A DNA stretch of 37,657 bases from Lachnospiraceae bacterium (GTDB lineage: Bacteria > Bacillota > Clostridia > Lachnospirales > Lachnospiraceae), in the NCBI GenBank assembly GCA_017480445.1, contig JAFVAO010000050.1:1-37657 (forward strand), written 5' to 3'. Position 1 is the first letter of the stretch; each line of letters begins with the position of its first letter. The position numbers and the translations under genes were made by a program. The notes under the pieces are model-generated. The model searched no databases. It was not told where the DNA came from and saw nothing but the letters and a program-made list of their open reading frames with translations. Positions 1 to 8,222 of the stretch are shown piece after piece.

Positions 1-669
1 AAGCTGGGACAGACGGCGATCATGGGACCCATCGCGGTAGCGGCATACTCTTATATGTCTCTGGTGCCGATCATTCAGCCGCCCATCATGAAGCTGCTCA
101 CGACAGAGAAGACCCGTAAAATCAAGATGGCACAGCTTCGTCCGGTTTCCAAGCTGGAGAAGATTTTGTTCCCCATCATCGTTACATTGGTTGTAGGTCT
201 GATTCTGCCGACGACGGTTCCCCTGGTTGGTATGCTGATGCTGGGTAACCTCTTTAGAGAGTCCGGCGTGGTAAGACAGCTGCAGGAGACAGCCTCCAAC
301 GCGCTGATGTACATCGTGGTAATTATGCTGGGCACCTCCGTGGGAGCAACCACCAGTGCAGAGGCATTCCTGAATGTGGATACCCTGAAGATCGTATTGC
401 TCGGTTTGATCGCGTTTATGTTTGGTACGGCGGCAGGCGTGTTGTTCGGCGATCTGATGTGTGTACTCACGAAGGGCAAGATCAATCCGCTCATCGGTTC
501 CGCAGGCGTGTCCGCAGTGCCTATGGCGGCGCGTGTTTCCCAGAAGGTAGGTGCGGAGGCAGATCCGACGAACTTCCTGCTGATGCATGCGATGGGACCT
601 AACGTGGCGGGCGTTATCGGTACGGCGGTTGCCGCAGGTACGTTCATGGCCATCTTCGGAGTATTCTAA
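1..669 (+). CDS. Na+-translocating decarboxylase beta subunit (OadB/GcdB/MmdB family), 5' truncated
   Basis: The reading frame is open from the first base, so the gene begins upstream of the window; 222 C-terminal residues are visible. The protein is very hydrophobic with several membrane segments. It carries the family signature [18 protein letters not shown] followed by an [12 protein letters not shown] stretch. This subunit family forms the membrane channel that couples decarboxylation of biotin-bound CO2 to Na+ export. The oxaloacetate decarboxylase alpha subunit follows 117 bp downstream, which favours an oxaloacetate decarboxylase role. Glutaconyl-CoA or methylmalonyl-CoA decarboxylase beta subunits are too similar to exclude from this fragment. 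No terminator is seen between the two genes; the gap holds only a short palindrome, TAAATCCG-G-CGGATTTA, near 706-722. Confidence 0.92.
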   Translation, partial: KLGQTAIMGPIAVAAYSYMSLVPIIQPPIMKLLTTEKTRKIKMAQLRPVSKLEKILFPIIVTLVVGLILPTTVPLVGMLMLGNLFRESGVVRQLQETASNALMYIVVIMLGTSVGATTSAEAFLNVDTLKIVLLGLIAFMFGTAAGVLFGDLMCVLTKGKINPLIGSAGVSAVPMAARVSQKVGAEADPTNFLLMHAMGPNVAGVIGTAVAAGTFMAIFGVF

Positions 670-786
670 AGCTGTATTGAGTGAGAGGCGCGATGCAATA
701 AATCCGGCGGATTTAGGAGTTGTGCTGCGATAAACAAAACTGTAAAATTGATTGAAAAAACAAATAAATCAGGAGGAATTTCATAA

Positions 787-2214
787 ATGGCAGAACAAGC
801 TAAGAAACCGATTAAAATAACGGAAACTGTGCTGCGTGATGCGCATCAGTCTCTGATTGCGACCAGAATGCCGACAGAGTTCATGCTGCCGATCGTAGAT
901 AAGATGGATAAGGTCGGATATCATTCCGTAGAGTGCTGGGGCGGTGCGACCTTTGACGCTTCCTTGCGTTTCCTGAAGGAAGATCCCTGGGAGAGATTGA
1001 GAAAGCTGCGTGACGGCTTCAAGAACACCAAGCTGCAGATGCTGTTCCGTGGACAGAACATCCTGGGTTACAGACCCTATGCAGACGACGTGGTGGACAG
1101 CTTCGTAGAGAAGTCCATCGCAAACGGTATTGACATCATTCGTATTTTTGACTGTCTGAACGACCTGCGCAATCTGCGAGAGGCAGTAGATGCGACCAAT
1201 AAGATTAAGGCGCGTGAGGGCCGCGGGCATGCGCAGATTGCATTGTCCTACACTTTGGGCGATGCCTATACCATTGAGTACTGGGTAAATATTGCAAAAC
1301 AGATCGAGGAGATGTGTGCTGACTCCATCTGTATCAAGGATATTGCAGGGTTGCTGCTTCCCTATAGAGCAACCGAGCTGATCGGTGCGATGAAAGAGGC
1401 GACCAAGCTGCCCATTCAGCTGCACACCCATTATACCTCCGGCGTGGCTTCCATGACCTATTTGAAGGCTGTAGAGGCAGGCGTAGATGTAATCGATACG
1501 GCAATGTCTCCTTTCGCTATGGGTACTTCCCAGCCTGCGACTGAGGTAATGGTAGAGACCTTCAAGGGTACGCCCTATGATACCGGCTTTGATCAGGGAC
1601 TGTTGGCAGAGATCGCAGACTACTTTGCTCCGTACAGAGAGGAATGCCTGAAGAGCGGTTTGATGAGCACCAAGGTGCTCGGCGTAAATATCAAGACCTT
1701 GTTGTACCAGGTGCCCGGCGGTATGTTGTCCAACATGGTAAGCCAGCTGAAAGAGCAGAACGCAGAGGACAAGTACAACGATGTGCTGGAGGAGATCCCC
1801 AGAGTGCGTAAGGATCTGGGTGAGCCGCCTCTGGTTACCCCTTCGTCCCAGATCGTTGGTACGCAGGCTGTATTCAACGTATTGATGGGCGAGCGCTACA
1901 AGATGGCGACCAAAGAGACCAAAGCGGTGCTGCGCGGCGAATATGGTCAGACTGTAAAGCCGATGAGCCAGGAGGTTATCGACAAGGTTATCCCCGGCGA
2001 GAAGCGGATCACCTGCCGTCCTGCAGACCTGTTGCAGAACGAAATGAGCAAGCTCGAGAGCGAAATGAAAGAGTACAAGCAGCAGGACGAGGACGTTTTG
2101 TCCTATGCACTGTTCCCGCAGGTTGCAACCGACTTCTTCAAGTATCGTCAGGCGCAGCAGGAGAAAGTGGATTTGAGCCAGGCAGATACCAAGAACGGAG
2201 CGTATCCCGTATAA
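787..2214 (+). CDS. oadA: Oxaloacetate decarboxylase alpha subunit / pyruvate carboxylase subunit B-like carboxyltransferase
   Basis: The 475-residue protein opens with ITETVLRDAHQSL, the HMGL-like TIM-barrel signature of oxaloacetate decarboxylase alpha and pyruvate carboxylase carboxyltransferase domains. Metal and substrate elements follow (RIFDCLNDLRN, LHTHYTSG), then the conserved PYC/OADA domain in the second half. It stops near residue 475 without the biotinyl domain (no AMKM motif), so biotin must be carried by a separate subunit, presumably encoded upstream of the window. The start is supported by AGGAGGA at 771-777. Known role of the family: transfer of the oxaloacetate carboxyl group to biotin, giving pyruvate, with Na+ export through the beta subunit. 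A strong terminator follows at 2271-2324. Confidence 0.93.
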   Translation: MAEQAKKPIKITETVLRDAHQSLIATRMPTEFMLPIVDKMDKVGYHSVECWGGATFDASLRFLKEDPWERLRKLRDGFKNTKLQMLFRGQNILGYRPYADDVVDSFVEKSIANGIDIIRIFDCLNDLRNLREAVDATNKIKAREGRGHAQIALSYTLGDAYTIEYWVNIAKQIEEMCADSICIKDIAGLLLPYRATELIGAMKEATKLPIQLHTHYTSGVASMTYLKAVEAGVDVIDTAMSPFAMGTSQPATEVMVETFKGTPYDTGFDQGLLAEIADYFAPYREECLKSGLMSTKVLGVNIKTLLYQVPGGMLSNMVSQLKEQNAEDKYNDVLEEIPRVRKDLGEPPLVTPSSQIVGTQAVFNVLMGERYKMATKETKAVLRGEYGQTVKPMSQEVIDKVIPGEKRITCRPADLLQNEMSKLESEMKEYKQQDEDVLSYALFPQVATDFFKYRQAQQEKVDLSQADTKNGAYPV

Positions 2215-2270
2215 GGATCCGGTTTTGAACAAATAAGTATCAAATAAGTAACGGCGAAATGCCGAAGATA

Positions 2271-2324
2271 AAAAATGAAACATTTCAACTTTTTGCGCAT
2301 TGTAGTTGAAATGTTTCATTTTTT
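2271..2324. terminator. Bidirectional rho-independent terminator after oadA
   Basis: A long stem pairs AAATGAAACATTTCAAC (ending 2289) with GTTGAAATGTTTCATTT (from 2305) around a 15-nt loop. It is followed by a T run on the plus strand (2319-2324) and, read the other way, by a T run on the minus strand (2271-2275). T tracts on both sides suggest that it also ends transcription of something on the minus strand. Confidence 0.9.
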
Positions 2325-2339
2325 GATGCCTTTTTGATT

Positions 2340-2474
2340 TTACTTTGCCTGTTCGGCCAACTTGGCCTGTAACTGCGTGATCAGTGCAGCAACTCCTTTT
2401 CCTGTCTGCGGCAATGCCGATAAAAAGGGGGTTTTGGCAGGTTCACCCACTAGATGTAGTACTTGACAAGACAT
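2340..2474 (-). CDS. Possible small protein or gene remnant, divergent from the TetR gene
   Basis: A minus-strand frame ends in TAA 15 nt before the T-flanked hairpin at 2271-2324. From ATG at 2474 it encodes 44 residues with a protein-like C-terminal half (KTPFLSALPQTGKG, then an amphipathic helix with QLQAKLAEQ). A weak AGGG lies about 7 nt before this ATG; the frame stays open to 2552. I do not recognise a family. It could be a small gene controlled by the adjacent TetR protein, the leftover C-terminus of a larger divergent TetR target, or chance. The bidirectional terminator and sensible codons are the only support. Confidence 0.25.
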   Translation of the reverse strand: MSCQVLHLVGEPAKTPFLSALPQTGKGVAALITQLQAKLAEQAK

Positions 2475-2508
2475 CTTGTTACCCTGTAAAATAACAAGTG
2501 TTGTTATT
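2463..2508 (+). promoter_or_regulatory. TetR-gene promoter with two palindromic operator candidates
   Basis: TTGACA at 2463-2468 and TAAAAT at 2487-2492 are separated by 18 bp. Palindrome ACAAGA-CA-TCTTGT (2466-2479) covers the -35, and perfect palindrome AATAACAA-GTG-TTGTTATT (2490-2508) covers the -10. This layout is typical of autorepression by a TetR dimer. The stretch from 2215 to 2529 otherwise holds the oadA terminator and the possible minus-strand ORF. Confidence 0.75.
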
Positions 2509-2529
2509 AACGAATTAGGATGAAACATC

Positions 2530-3102
2530 ATGGCACGCAAGGAATCCATCACTATTCAAATGATATCGGACACAGCCTTCGAAATGACCAGAGAGGAAGG
2601 CTTTGCCAATGTAACGGCCAGAAAGGTTGCGGCGAAAGCAGGATGCTCCACGCAGCCTATTTTTCGTGTGTATAAAAACATGGAGGAGCTCTGGACCGCG
2701 GTGTATGAGCGTGCGATTGGATTTTTCCAGGATTATTACAGTCTGTATCCGCGGATCGGGAAGACACCTTTTTCCAATCTGGGCATGGCTTATATTGCAT
2801 TTGCAAGGGAGGAGAGCCATCTGTTTGAGCTGCTCTTTCTGGCGCAGTCAGCGGGGGATACGGCGCGGGTAAATAAGAAGAGCATGTATGAGCTCCTGAA
2901 CGGATCGGAGGGCAATGTGGTGCATGAGATCACGCTTGCGAAGGAAGCCGGCTGCGCCAATCCCAGCGACCTGTTTATGAAAATGTGGATCTACATTCAC
3001 GGAGCCGCCTGCATGAGTCTGACAGGAGATTATGATCTCACGGACAGGGAGACGCTTATGATGCTCGAAGATTTTTACAAAAGGTACGGGAATGAAGCAT
3101 GA
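2530..3102 (+). CDS. TetR/AcrR family transcriptional regulator
   Basis: The 190-residue protein has an N-terminal TetR DNA-binding domain. Residues about 8-50 form the three-helix HTH, including the recognition segment NVTARKVAAKAGCSTQPIFRVYKNMEEL. The C-terminal ligand domain is helical and diverged, so no inducer can be named. The TGA stop overlaps the ATG of the RpiR gene (ATGA, 3099-3102), which implies translational coupling. Two palindromes on its own promoter (2466-2508) suggest autoregulation. A weak AGGA precedes ATG 2530. Length is normal for the family. Confidence 0.88.
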   Translation: MARKESITIQMISDTAFEMTREEGFANVTARKVAAKAGCSTQPIFRVYKNMEELWTAVYERAIGFFQDYYSLYPRIGKTPFSNLGMAYIAFAREESHLFELLFLAQSAGDTARVNKKSMYELLNGSEGNVVHEITLAKEAGCANPSDLFMKMWIYIHGAACMSLTGDYDLTDRETLMMLEDFYKRYGNEA

Positions 3103-4064
3103 ATCTGACGCGGACATATGATGTGCTGGAGCGGATTGAGGCACATTACAACAAAATGAGCAAGGGTCATAAAGCGATCGCGGAATACATTCTGGAGCAT
3201 TATGATCAGGCGGTGTTTATGACGGCGGCGAAGATCGGCGAGACGCTGGGGATCAGCGAATCCACTGTGGTGCGGTTTGCCGCGGGGATCGGCTATGACG
3301 GATATCCGCAGATGCAGAAAGCGTTGGAGGAGTGCATCAAGGGAAAGCTGAACGATGTGCAGCGCATCGGCAACGCCTATGGCAAGAGCTCACAGTCGGA
3401 GGTCCTCGTGTCTGTCATGTCTTCTGACATTGAGAAGCTGCAGCACACCATTGACCATCTGGACGCCGCGGCGTTTGAGACGGCGGTGGATACCATTTTG
3501 GAAGCGGAGAAGGTCTATGTGATGGGGCTGCGCAGCAATGAGCCGCTGGCCGGCTTTTTGCAGTTTTACCTGAACATGATCCGCGGCAATGTGGTGCTTT
3601 TGAACACGACCAGCGTCAGTGAGACGTTTGAGCAAATGATTCACATCGGGGAGAAGGATTGTTTTATCGGCATCAGTTTCCCCAGATATTCCATGCGCAC
3701 GCTGAAGGCCATGGAATTCGCGAATGACAGAAATGCCAAGGTGATCGCGATCACGGACACGATCCACTCACCGATGAATATGTATTCATCCTGTAATCTG
3801 TTGGCGCGCAGCGATATGGTCTCCATCGTGGATTCCCTCGTGGCACCCTTGAGCGTCATCAATGCGTTGGTGGTTTCCATGTGCCTGAAGCGTCCCCAGG
3901 AGGTGAAGCGCAATCTGGAGATGCTGGAGGAGACGTGGAACAATTATCAAGTGTACTTAAATGACGAGATCAATTTCATCGACGATGAGCCGATGCTTCA
4001 TTATTCTCTCCGGAGAGAGGGAAAAGATATGACGGCAGGGCAGAGTGAGAGCAAAAATGAGTAA
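3099..4064 (+). CDS. RpiR/MurR family regulator (HTH plus SIS sugar-phosphate domain)
   Basis: The 321-residue protein has an N-terminal RpiR HTH (LGISESTVVRFAAGIGYDGYPQMQKAL, roughly residues 50-80). A SIS domain follows (about 125-260), with VYVMGLRSNEPLAGF and FIGISFPRYSMRTLKAMEFA matching its phosphosugar-binding fold. Such regulators sense sugar phosphates or amino sugars. The gene overlaps the upstream TetR gene by 4 nt and the downstream flavoprotein gene by 8 nt (ATGAGTAA), so the three are probably one operon. Two different regulators in tandem ahead of a flavoenzyme is uncommon; the effector is unknown. Confidence 0.9.
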   Translation: MNLTRTYDVLERIEAHYNKMSKGHKAIAEYILEHYDQAVFMTAAKIGETLGISESTVVRFAAGIGYDGYPQMQKALEECIKGKLNDVQRIGNAYGKSSQSEVLVSVMSSDIEKLQHTIDHLDAAAFETAVDTILEAEKVYVMGLRSNEPLAGFLQFYLNMIRGNVVLLNTTSVSETFEQMIHIGEKDCFIGISFPRYSMRTLKAMEFANDRNAKVIAITDTIHSPMNMYSSCNLLARSDMVSIVDSLVAPLSVINALVVSMCLKRPQEVKRNLEMLEETWNNYQVYLNDEINFIDDEPMLHYSLRREGKDMTAGQSESKNE

Positions 4065-5421
4065 AATCCTTGTAATAGGCGGTGGTGCAGCGGGGATGAT
4101 GGCGGCGATTGCCGCGTCAGAGCGCGGGCACCACGTTGTTTTATTTGAAAAAAATGAAAAGCTGGGCAAAAAGCTGTTCATCACGGGGAAGGGGCGTTGC
4201 AACGTGACCAATGCGGCGGATATGGAGCAACTGTTCGCCCATGTGTGCACCAACGACAAGTTTCTGTACAGCGCGTTCTGTGGGTTCGATAATCGGGCGA
4301 TGATGGCACTTTTGGAGCAGGCGGGATGTCCCTTGAAGGTGGAGCGCGGGGAGCGGGTATTTCCGGTGTCGGATCACTCCTCGGATGTGATCGCTGCGCT
4401 CACACGCATCTTAAAAAAGCAACAGGTGGAGATCTGTCTGAACACGACGGTGCAGAGCCTGTGGTGCGAGGCGGAGCAGCCGGATCAGGCGGAGCTGTCA
4501 GGCGACGCAAGGCGGTCACACGCTGTGGAGCAATCGGATGTGCGTGCGGAACAGCGCGTGTGTGGTGTCGTGCTCGCGGGCGGACAGAAGGTGGCGGCGG
4601 ACGCAGTGATCGTCTGCACCGGCGGACTGTCCTATCCGAGCACCGGTTCGACAGGAGACGGCTTGCGGTTTGCCGAACAGACCGGACACAGGCTGACAGC
4701 GTGCAGCCCTTCACTGGTGCCGCTCGAGACAGCGCAGGATTGGTGCAGGGATCTCATGGGACTTTCTCTAAAAAATGTAGAGCTTCGCATGATTTGCGGG
4801 AAGAAAGAATATTACAGAGAGCAGGGAGAGATGCTGTTCACTCACTTCGGGGTCAGCGGCCCGTTGGTGCTGACAGCGAGTTGTTATCTGAAAAATGCGC
4901 AGAAGAAGACTGGAAAAGCCGGACGAGCGGAGAATGCTGAAACGCAAAGCGTACGGCCGGATGGAGCGGCACCGATCCGTTTGTTGATCGATTTGAAGCC
5001 TGCGCTTTCTGAGGAACAGCTGGATAAGCGACTGCTCAGAGATTTTGACGAACAGAAAAATAAACAGTTTAAGAACGCTTTGGGAGGCCTGTTCCCATCA
5101 AAGCTCATTCCGGTTATGGTGATGCTCTCCGATATCGACGGGGACAAAAAGGTAAATGAGATCACCAAAGAGGAGCGGAAAGTCTTCGTACAACTGATCA
5201 AAAATTTGCCGCTGACGGTCACGGGGACACGCTCTTTTGCCGAGGCGATCATCACCCAGGGCGGCGTGTCCGTGAAAGATATCAATCCCTCCACCATGGA
5301 ATCGAAGCTTATAAAAGGATTGTATTTTGCGGGAGAAGTGTTGGACCTAGATGCGCATACCGGCGGATTCAATTTACAGATTGCCTGGTCCACAGGACAT
5401 CTGGCGGGAGGAAGTGTGTAA
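4057..5421 (+). CDS. FAD-dependent oxidoreductase of the BaiN/HI0933 family
   Basis: An N-terminal dinucleotide-binding motif (ILVIGGGAAGMMAA) is followed by GKGRCNVTN, diagnostic of the HI0933/BaiN flavoprotein family. Also visible are TGGLSYPSTGSTGDG and the C-terminal FAD-binding GLYFAGEVLDLDAHTGGFN. Length from ATG 4057 is 454 residues, a little longer than usual because of two hydrophilic stretches (about residues 140-170 and 285-310) not typical of the core. A GTG at 4045 is also in frame, but the ATG overlapping the upstream stop is the better start. Members include bile-acid 7-dehydroxylation BaiN-type enzymes, but most have no assigned substrate. Confidence 0.88.
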   Translation: MSKILVIGGGAAGMMAAIAASERGHHVVLFEKNEKLGKKLFITGKGRCNVTNAADMEQLFAHVCTNDKFLYSAFCGFDNRAMMALLEQAGCPLKVERGERVFPVSDHSSDVIAALTRILKKQQVEICLNTTVQSLWCEAEQPDQAELSGDARRSHAVEQSDVRAEQRVCGVVLAGGQKVAADAVIVCTGGLSYPSTGSTGDGLRFAEQTGHRLTACSPSLVPLETAQDWCRDLMGLSLKNVELRMICGKKEYYREQGEMLFTHFGVSGPLVLTASCYLKNAQKKTGKAGRAENAETQSVRPDGAAPIRLLIDLKPALSEEQLDKRLLRDFDEQKNKQFKNALGGLFPSKLIPVMVMLSDIDGDKKVNEITKEERKVFVQLIKNLPLTVTGTRSFAEAIITQGGVSVKDINPSTMESKLIKGLYFAGEVLDLDAHTGGFNLQIAWSTGHLAGGSV

Positions 5422-5480
5422 AAACAGTTGAGAATGTGGGCGGTACGTGGTATGATAAAGCGGATGCAGGAGGAGAGTAT

Positions 5481-6146
5481 ATGAGTTACAATATTGCGAT
5501 AGACGGACCGGCAGGCGCCGGCAAGAGCACCATCGCCAAAGCGGTGGCGAAGAAATTACAGATCATTTACGTGGACACCGGTGCGATGTACCGCGCCATG
5601 GCGCTGTATATGATTCGGGAAAAGGTTGATCCCGCGGATGCGCAGGCCATCAGCGCGAAGTGCAAGGATGCGGACATCACCATTGCCTACGAGGGCAATG
5701 AACAGGTGGTGTACTTAAACGGAGAGAATGTGAATCCCTATCTGCGCACGGAGGAAGTGGGCAATATGGCGTCCGCTACCAGCGTGCAGCCCGCAGTGCG
5801 CGAGAAACTGGTCGAGCTGCAGCAGGCGCTGGCAGCCAAGGCGGACTGTATCATGGACGGCAGAGATATCGGCACCTGTGTGCTGCCGCATGCGCAGGTG
5901 AAAATCTATCTGACGGCCAGCAGTACCGTGCGTGCAAAGCGGCGTTATGATGAACTGACGGCGAAGGGAGAGCCTTGTGATCTGGAGAAGATCAAGACGG
6001 ATATTGAGGAGCGCGACTATCGCGACATGCACAGAGAGCATTCACCGCTAAGGCAGGCGGAGGACGCGATTCTTGTGGACACCTCCGACATGACGATCGA
6101 GGAAGTGATCGCGCGTATTCTGGAGTTGTGTGATCGGGAGGCTTAG
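5481..6146 (+). CDS. cmk: Cytidylate kinase
   Basis: The 221-residue protein starts MSYNIAIDGPAGAGKST, with the P-loop at residues 8-17, then VDTGAMYRAMAL and MDGRDIGTCVLP, all signatures of (d)CMP kinase. ATG 5481 is chosen because AGGAGGAG at 5468-5475 is ideally placed; an upstream in-frame extension to 5436 lacks support. The enzyme phosphorylates CMP and dCMP for nucleotide synthesis. The order cmk-ispH-S1 is conserved in clostridia. The gap to ispH contains a duplicated 33-bp segment. Confidence 0.95.
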   Translation: MSYNIAIDGPAGAGKSTIAKAVAKKLQIIYVDTGAMYRAMALYMIREKVDPADAQAISAKCKDADITIAYEGNEQVVYLNGENVNPYLRTEEVGNMASATSVQPAVREKLVELQQALAAKADCIMDGRDIGTCVLPHAQVKIYLTASSTVRAKRRYDELTAKGEPCDLEKIKTDIEERDYRDMHREHSPLRQAEDAILVDTSDMTIEEVIARILELCDREA

Positions 6147-6147
6147 A

Positions 6148-6220
6148 AAGAATTCTGAGAGAAAAGCTGAGAGCTGACAGATATAGCAAGAGTTCTGAGA
6201 GAAAAGATGGGAGTGGACAG
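6148..6220 (+). repeat. Imperfect 33-bp direct repeat in the cmk-ispH gap
   Basis: Copy 1 (6148-6180) and copy 2 (6188-6220) share the core TTCTGAGAGAAAAG and the end GACAG, with about five mismatches and a 40-bp period. The second copy contains the GGGAG that serves as the ispH ribosome binding site. The pattern looks like a tandem duplication of the translation initiation region. Confidence 0.75.
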
Positions 6221-6222
6221 GC

Positions 6223-7074
6223 ATGGAAGTAAAACTTGCCGAGTACGCGGGTTTTTGCTTTGGTGTGAAGCGTGCCATTGATACTGTGCACGCGCAGATA
6301 GACACCGGGAAGAAAATATATACCTACGGTCCGATTGTGCACAACGAGGAAGTGGTGCGTGAGCTGGAGCAAAAGGGCGTGCAGGTGATAGAAGGCGAGG
6401 AAGATCTCGCTGCGTGCGACGGCACTGGGACGATCATCATCCGTGCGCACGGCGTGCCGAAGGCGACACAGGAGGCCATGGAACAGCGCGGCCTAGAGTG
6501 CATCGACGCTACCTGCCCCTTTGTGAAACGGATCCACAAGATCGTGGCGCAGGCAGGCGAGGACGGCATGGAAGTGGTCATCGCAGGCAATGCCGGACAC
6601 CCTGAAGTAGAGGGAATCAAAGGCTGGTGCAGCGGTCCGGTGACGGTGATTGAGACGGAGGAGGAAGCGCAGAACTTTATCGCCCGGGACGGGCAAAAAG
6701 TCTGTCTCGTCTCTCAAACGACATTTAACTACAATAAATTTCAATCTATAGTTGAAATTTTTCAAAAAAAAGGTTACAATGATAATGTAGTGAATACTAT
6801 CTGCAATGCGACCGAGGAAAGACAGCATTCCGCGCGCGTGTTAGCGGCGGAGGCGGATGTGATGATTGTGATCGGGAGTAAGAACAGTTCGAATTCCCGA
6901 AAGCTATACGAGATCTGCAGCGCAGAGTGTGCACGCACCTATTTTATACAGACACTGGATGACTTGCGTTTAGAGCTACCTAAAGCTGTTCGACTGGTGG
7001 GTATTACTGCGGGGGCTTCCACCCCAAACAATTTAATTGAGGAGGTTCAAAATTATGTCAGAATTAACTTTTGA
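6223..7074 (+). CDS. ispH: 4-hydroxy-3-methylbut-2-enyl diphosphate reductase (LytB)
   Basis: The 283-residue protein has the three iron-sulfur cysteines of IspH: C12 (GFCFGVKRA), C98 (DATCPFVK) and C194 (NTICNATEERQ). It also has the conserved RAHGVP and GHPEVEG segments. It catalyses the last step of the MEP isoprenoid pathway. In many clostridia IspH is fused to an S1 protein; here the S1 gene starts inside the last 20 nt of ispH in the +1 frame, so the two are separate but probably coupled. Inside the gene, an AT-rich patch at 6736-6780 holds a hairpin, an A8 run and a promoter-like pair. Confidence 0.96.
   Translation: MEVKLAEYAGFCFGVKRAIDTVHAQIDTGKKIYTYGPIVHNEEVVRELEQKGVQVIEGEEDLAACDGTGTIIIRAHGVPKATQEAMEQRGLECIDATCPFVKRIHKIVAQAGEDGMEVVIAGNAGHPEVEGIKGWCSGPVTVIETEEEAQNFIARDGQKVCLVSQTTFNYNKFQSIVEIFQKKGYNDNVVNTICNATEERQHSARVLAAEADVMIVIGSKNSSNSRKLYEICSAECARTYFIQTLDDLRLELPKAVRLVGITAGASTPNNLIEEVQNYVRINF
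6752..6780 (+). promoter_or_regulatory. Candidate internal promoter within ispH for the S1-protein gene
   Basis: TTGAAA (6752-6757) and TACAAT (6775-6780) are separated by exactly 17 bp, with an A8 tract in the spacer. They lie 275 bp before the S1 start. A perfect 9-bp inverted repeat, AAATTTCAA/TTGAAATTT (6736-6760), overlaps the -35. This is inferred from sequence only. Confidence 0.5.
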
Positions 7075-8188
7075 ACAAATGTTGGAAGAATCTATCAAGA
7101 CAATACATGCAGGAGAGGTAGTCGAAGGTACAGTCATCGATGTAAAGCCGGATGTTATCATCTTGAACATCGGATACAAAGCAGACGGCCTGCTTACCAA
7201 GGCTGAGTATACCAACGACGCCAGTGTTGACCTCACCGAGGCGGTGAAGGTTGGCGACACGATGGAAGTAAAGGTATTAAAGGTAAATGACGGAGAGGGT
7301 CAGGTAACGTTGACTTATAAGCGTCTGGCTGCCGACAGAGGCAACAAGAGAATTGAGGAAGCTTTCAACAATAAAGAGGTGCTCAAGGCTCCGGTTGCAC
7401 AGGTTCTGGACGGCGGTTTGAGTGTGATTGTGGACGAGGTGCGGATCTTCATTCCCGCAAGCCTTGTTTCCGATACGTATGAGAAGGATCTGTCCAAGTA
7501 TGCAGGACAGGAGATTGAGTTTGTTGTAACAGAGTATAATCCGAAGCGCAGAAGATATATCGGCGACCGCAGACAGCTTGTGGCTGCACAGAAGGCGGAG
7601 CTGCAGAAGGAGCTCTTCGCGCGCATCAAGGAAGGCGATATTGTAGAGGGTACTGTGAAGAATGTGACCGATTTCGGTGCGTTTATCGATCTGGGCGGTG
7701 CGGACGGTCTGCTGCACATCTCCGAGATGAGCTGGGGCAGAGTGGAGCATCCCAAGAAGGTATTCAAGGTGGGTGATACCCTGAATGTACTGATCAAAGA
7801 GATCAACGGCAATAAGATTGCACTTTCCCTGAAGTTTGACGATGCAAATCCTTGGAAGAATGCAGCGACCAAGTATGCGGTAGGCACTGTGGTGACCGGC
7901 AAGGTTGCGAGAATGACTGACTTCGGTGCATTTGTGGAGTTGGAGCCCGGCGTTGATGCGCTGCTGCATGTTTCCCAGATTTCCAAGGAGCATGTGGAGA
8001 AGCCTTCAGCGGTGCTCAATATCGGTGATGAGATCACAGCCAAGATCGTTGACTTCAACGAGGAGGACAGAAAGATTTCTCTGAGTATCAAGGCGTTGCT
8101 CGCACCCGAACCCGAAGAGAAGGCAGAGGCGGATGCAGATGTCGTTTCCGTTGACATCGATGCAGTGATCGCGTCTGAGGAAGAGTAA
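7055..8188 (+). CDS. S1 RNA-binding domain protein (ribosomal protein S1-like, four S1 repeats)
   Basis: From ATG 7055 (GGAGG at 7041-7045) the protein has 377 residues and four S1 OB-fold repeats, at about residues 17-85, 100-170, 185-255 and 270-345. The last two carry the canonical VTDFGAFIDLGGADGLLHIS and MTDFGAFVELEPGVDALLHVS stretches; the second repeat is the most diverged. The C-terminus is acidic. It probably binds mRNA or the ribosome, like the short S1 homologues of Firmicutes, which are not always essential. It overlaps ispH by 20 nt. An internal ispH promoter may give separate expression. Confidence 0.92.
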   Translation: MSELTFEQMLEESIKTIHAGEVVEGTVIDVKPDVIILNIGYKADGLLTKAEYTNDASVDLTEAVKVGDTMEVKVLKVNDGEGQVTLTYKRLAADRGNKRIEEAFNNKEVLKAPVAQVLDGGLSVIVDEVRIFIPASLVSDTYEKDLSKYAGQEIEFVVTEYNPKRRRYIGDRRQLVAAQKAELQKELFARIKEGDIVEGTVKNVTDFGAFIDLGGADGLLHISEMSWGRVEHPKKVFKVGDTLNVLIKEINGNKIALSLKFDDANPWKNAATKYAVGTVVTGKVARMTDFGAFVELEPGVDALLHVSQISKEHVEKPSAVLNIGDEITAKIVDFNEEDRKISLSIKALLAPEPEEKAEADADVVSVDIDAVIASEEE

Positions 8189-8222
8189 GTCCGAATAAAA
8201 CGTTCGATGTGAGGGAAACGGT

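Noticed and set aside
781-2319. Long minus-strand open frame (512 codons) opposite oadA
   Set aside because: It is the antisense shadow of a well-recognised gene, has no family resemblance, and runs through the oadA terminator.
4326-4940. Plus-strand open frame of 204 codons inside the BaiN-like gene
   Set aside because: Gly/Arg-rich out-of-frame translation of a GC-rich region; the overlapping flavoprotein gene explains the sequence.
6880-6900. tRNA-like GTTCGAATTCC in ispH
   Set aside because: No acceptor stem or other arms surround it; it lies within conserved IspH coding sequence.
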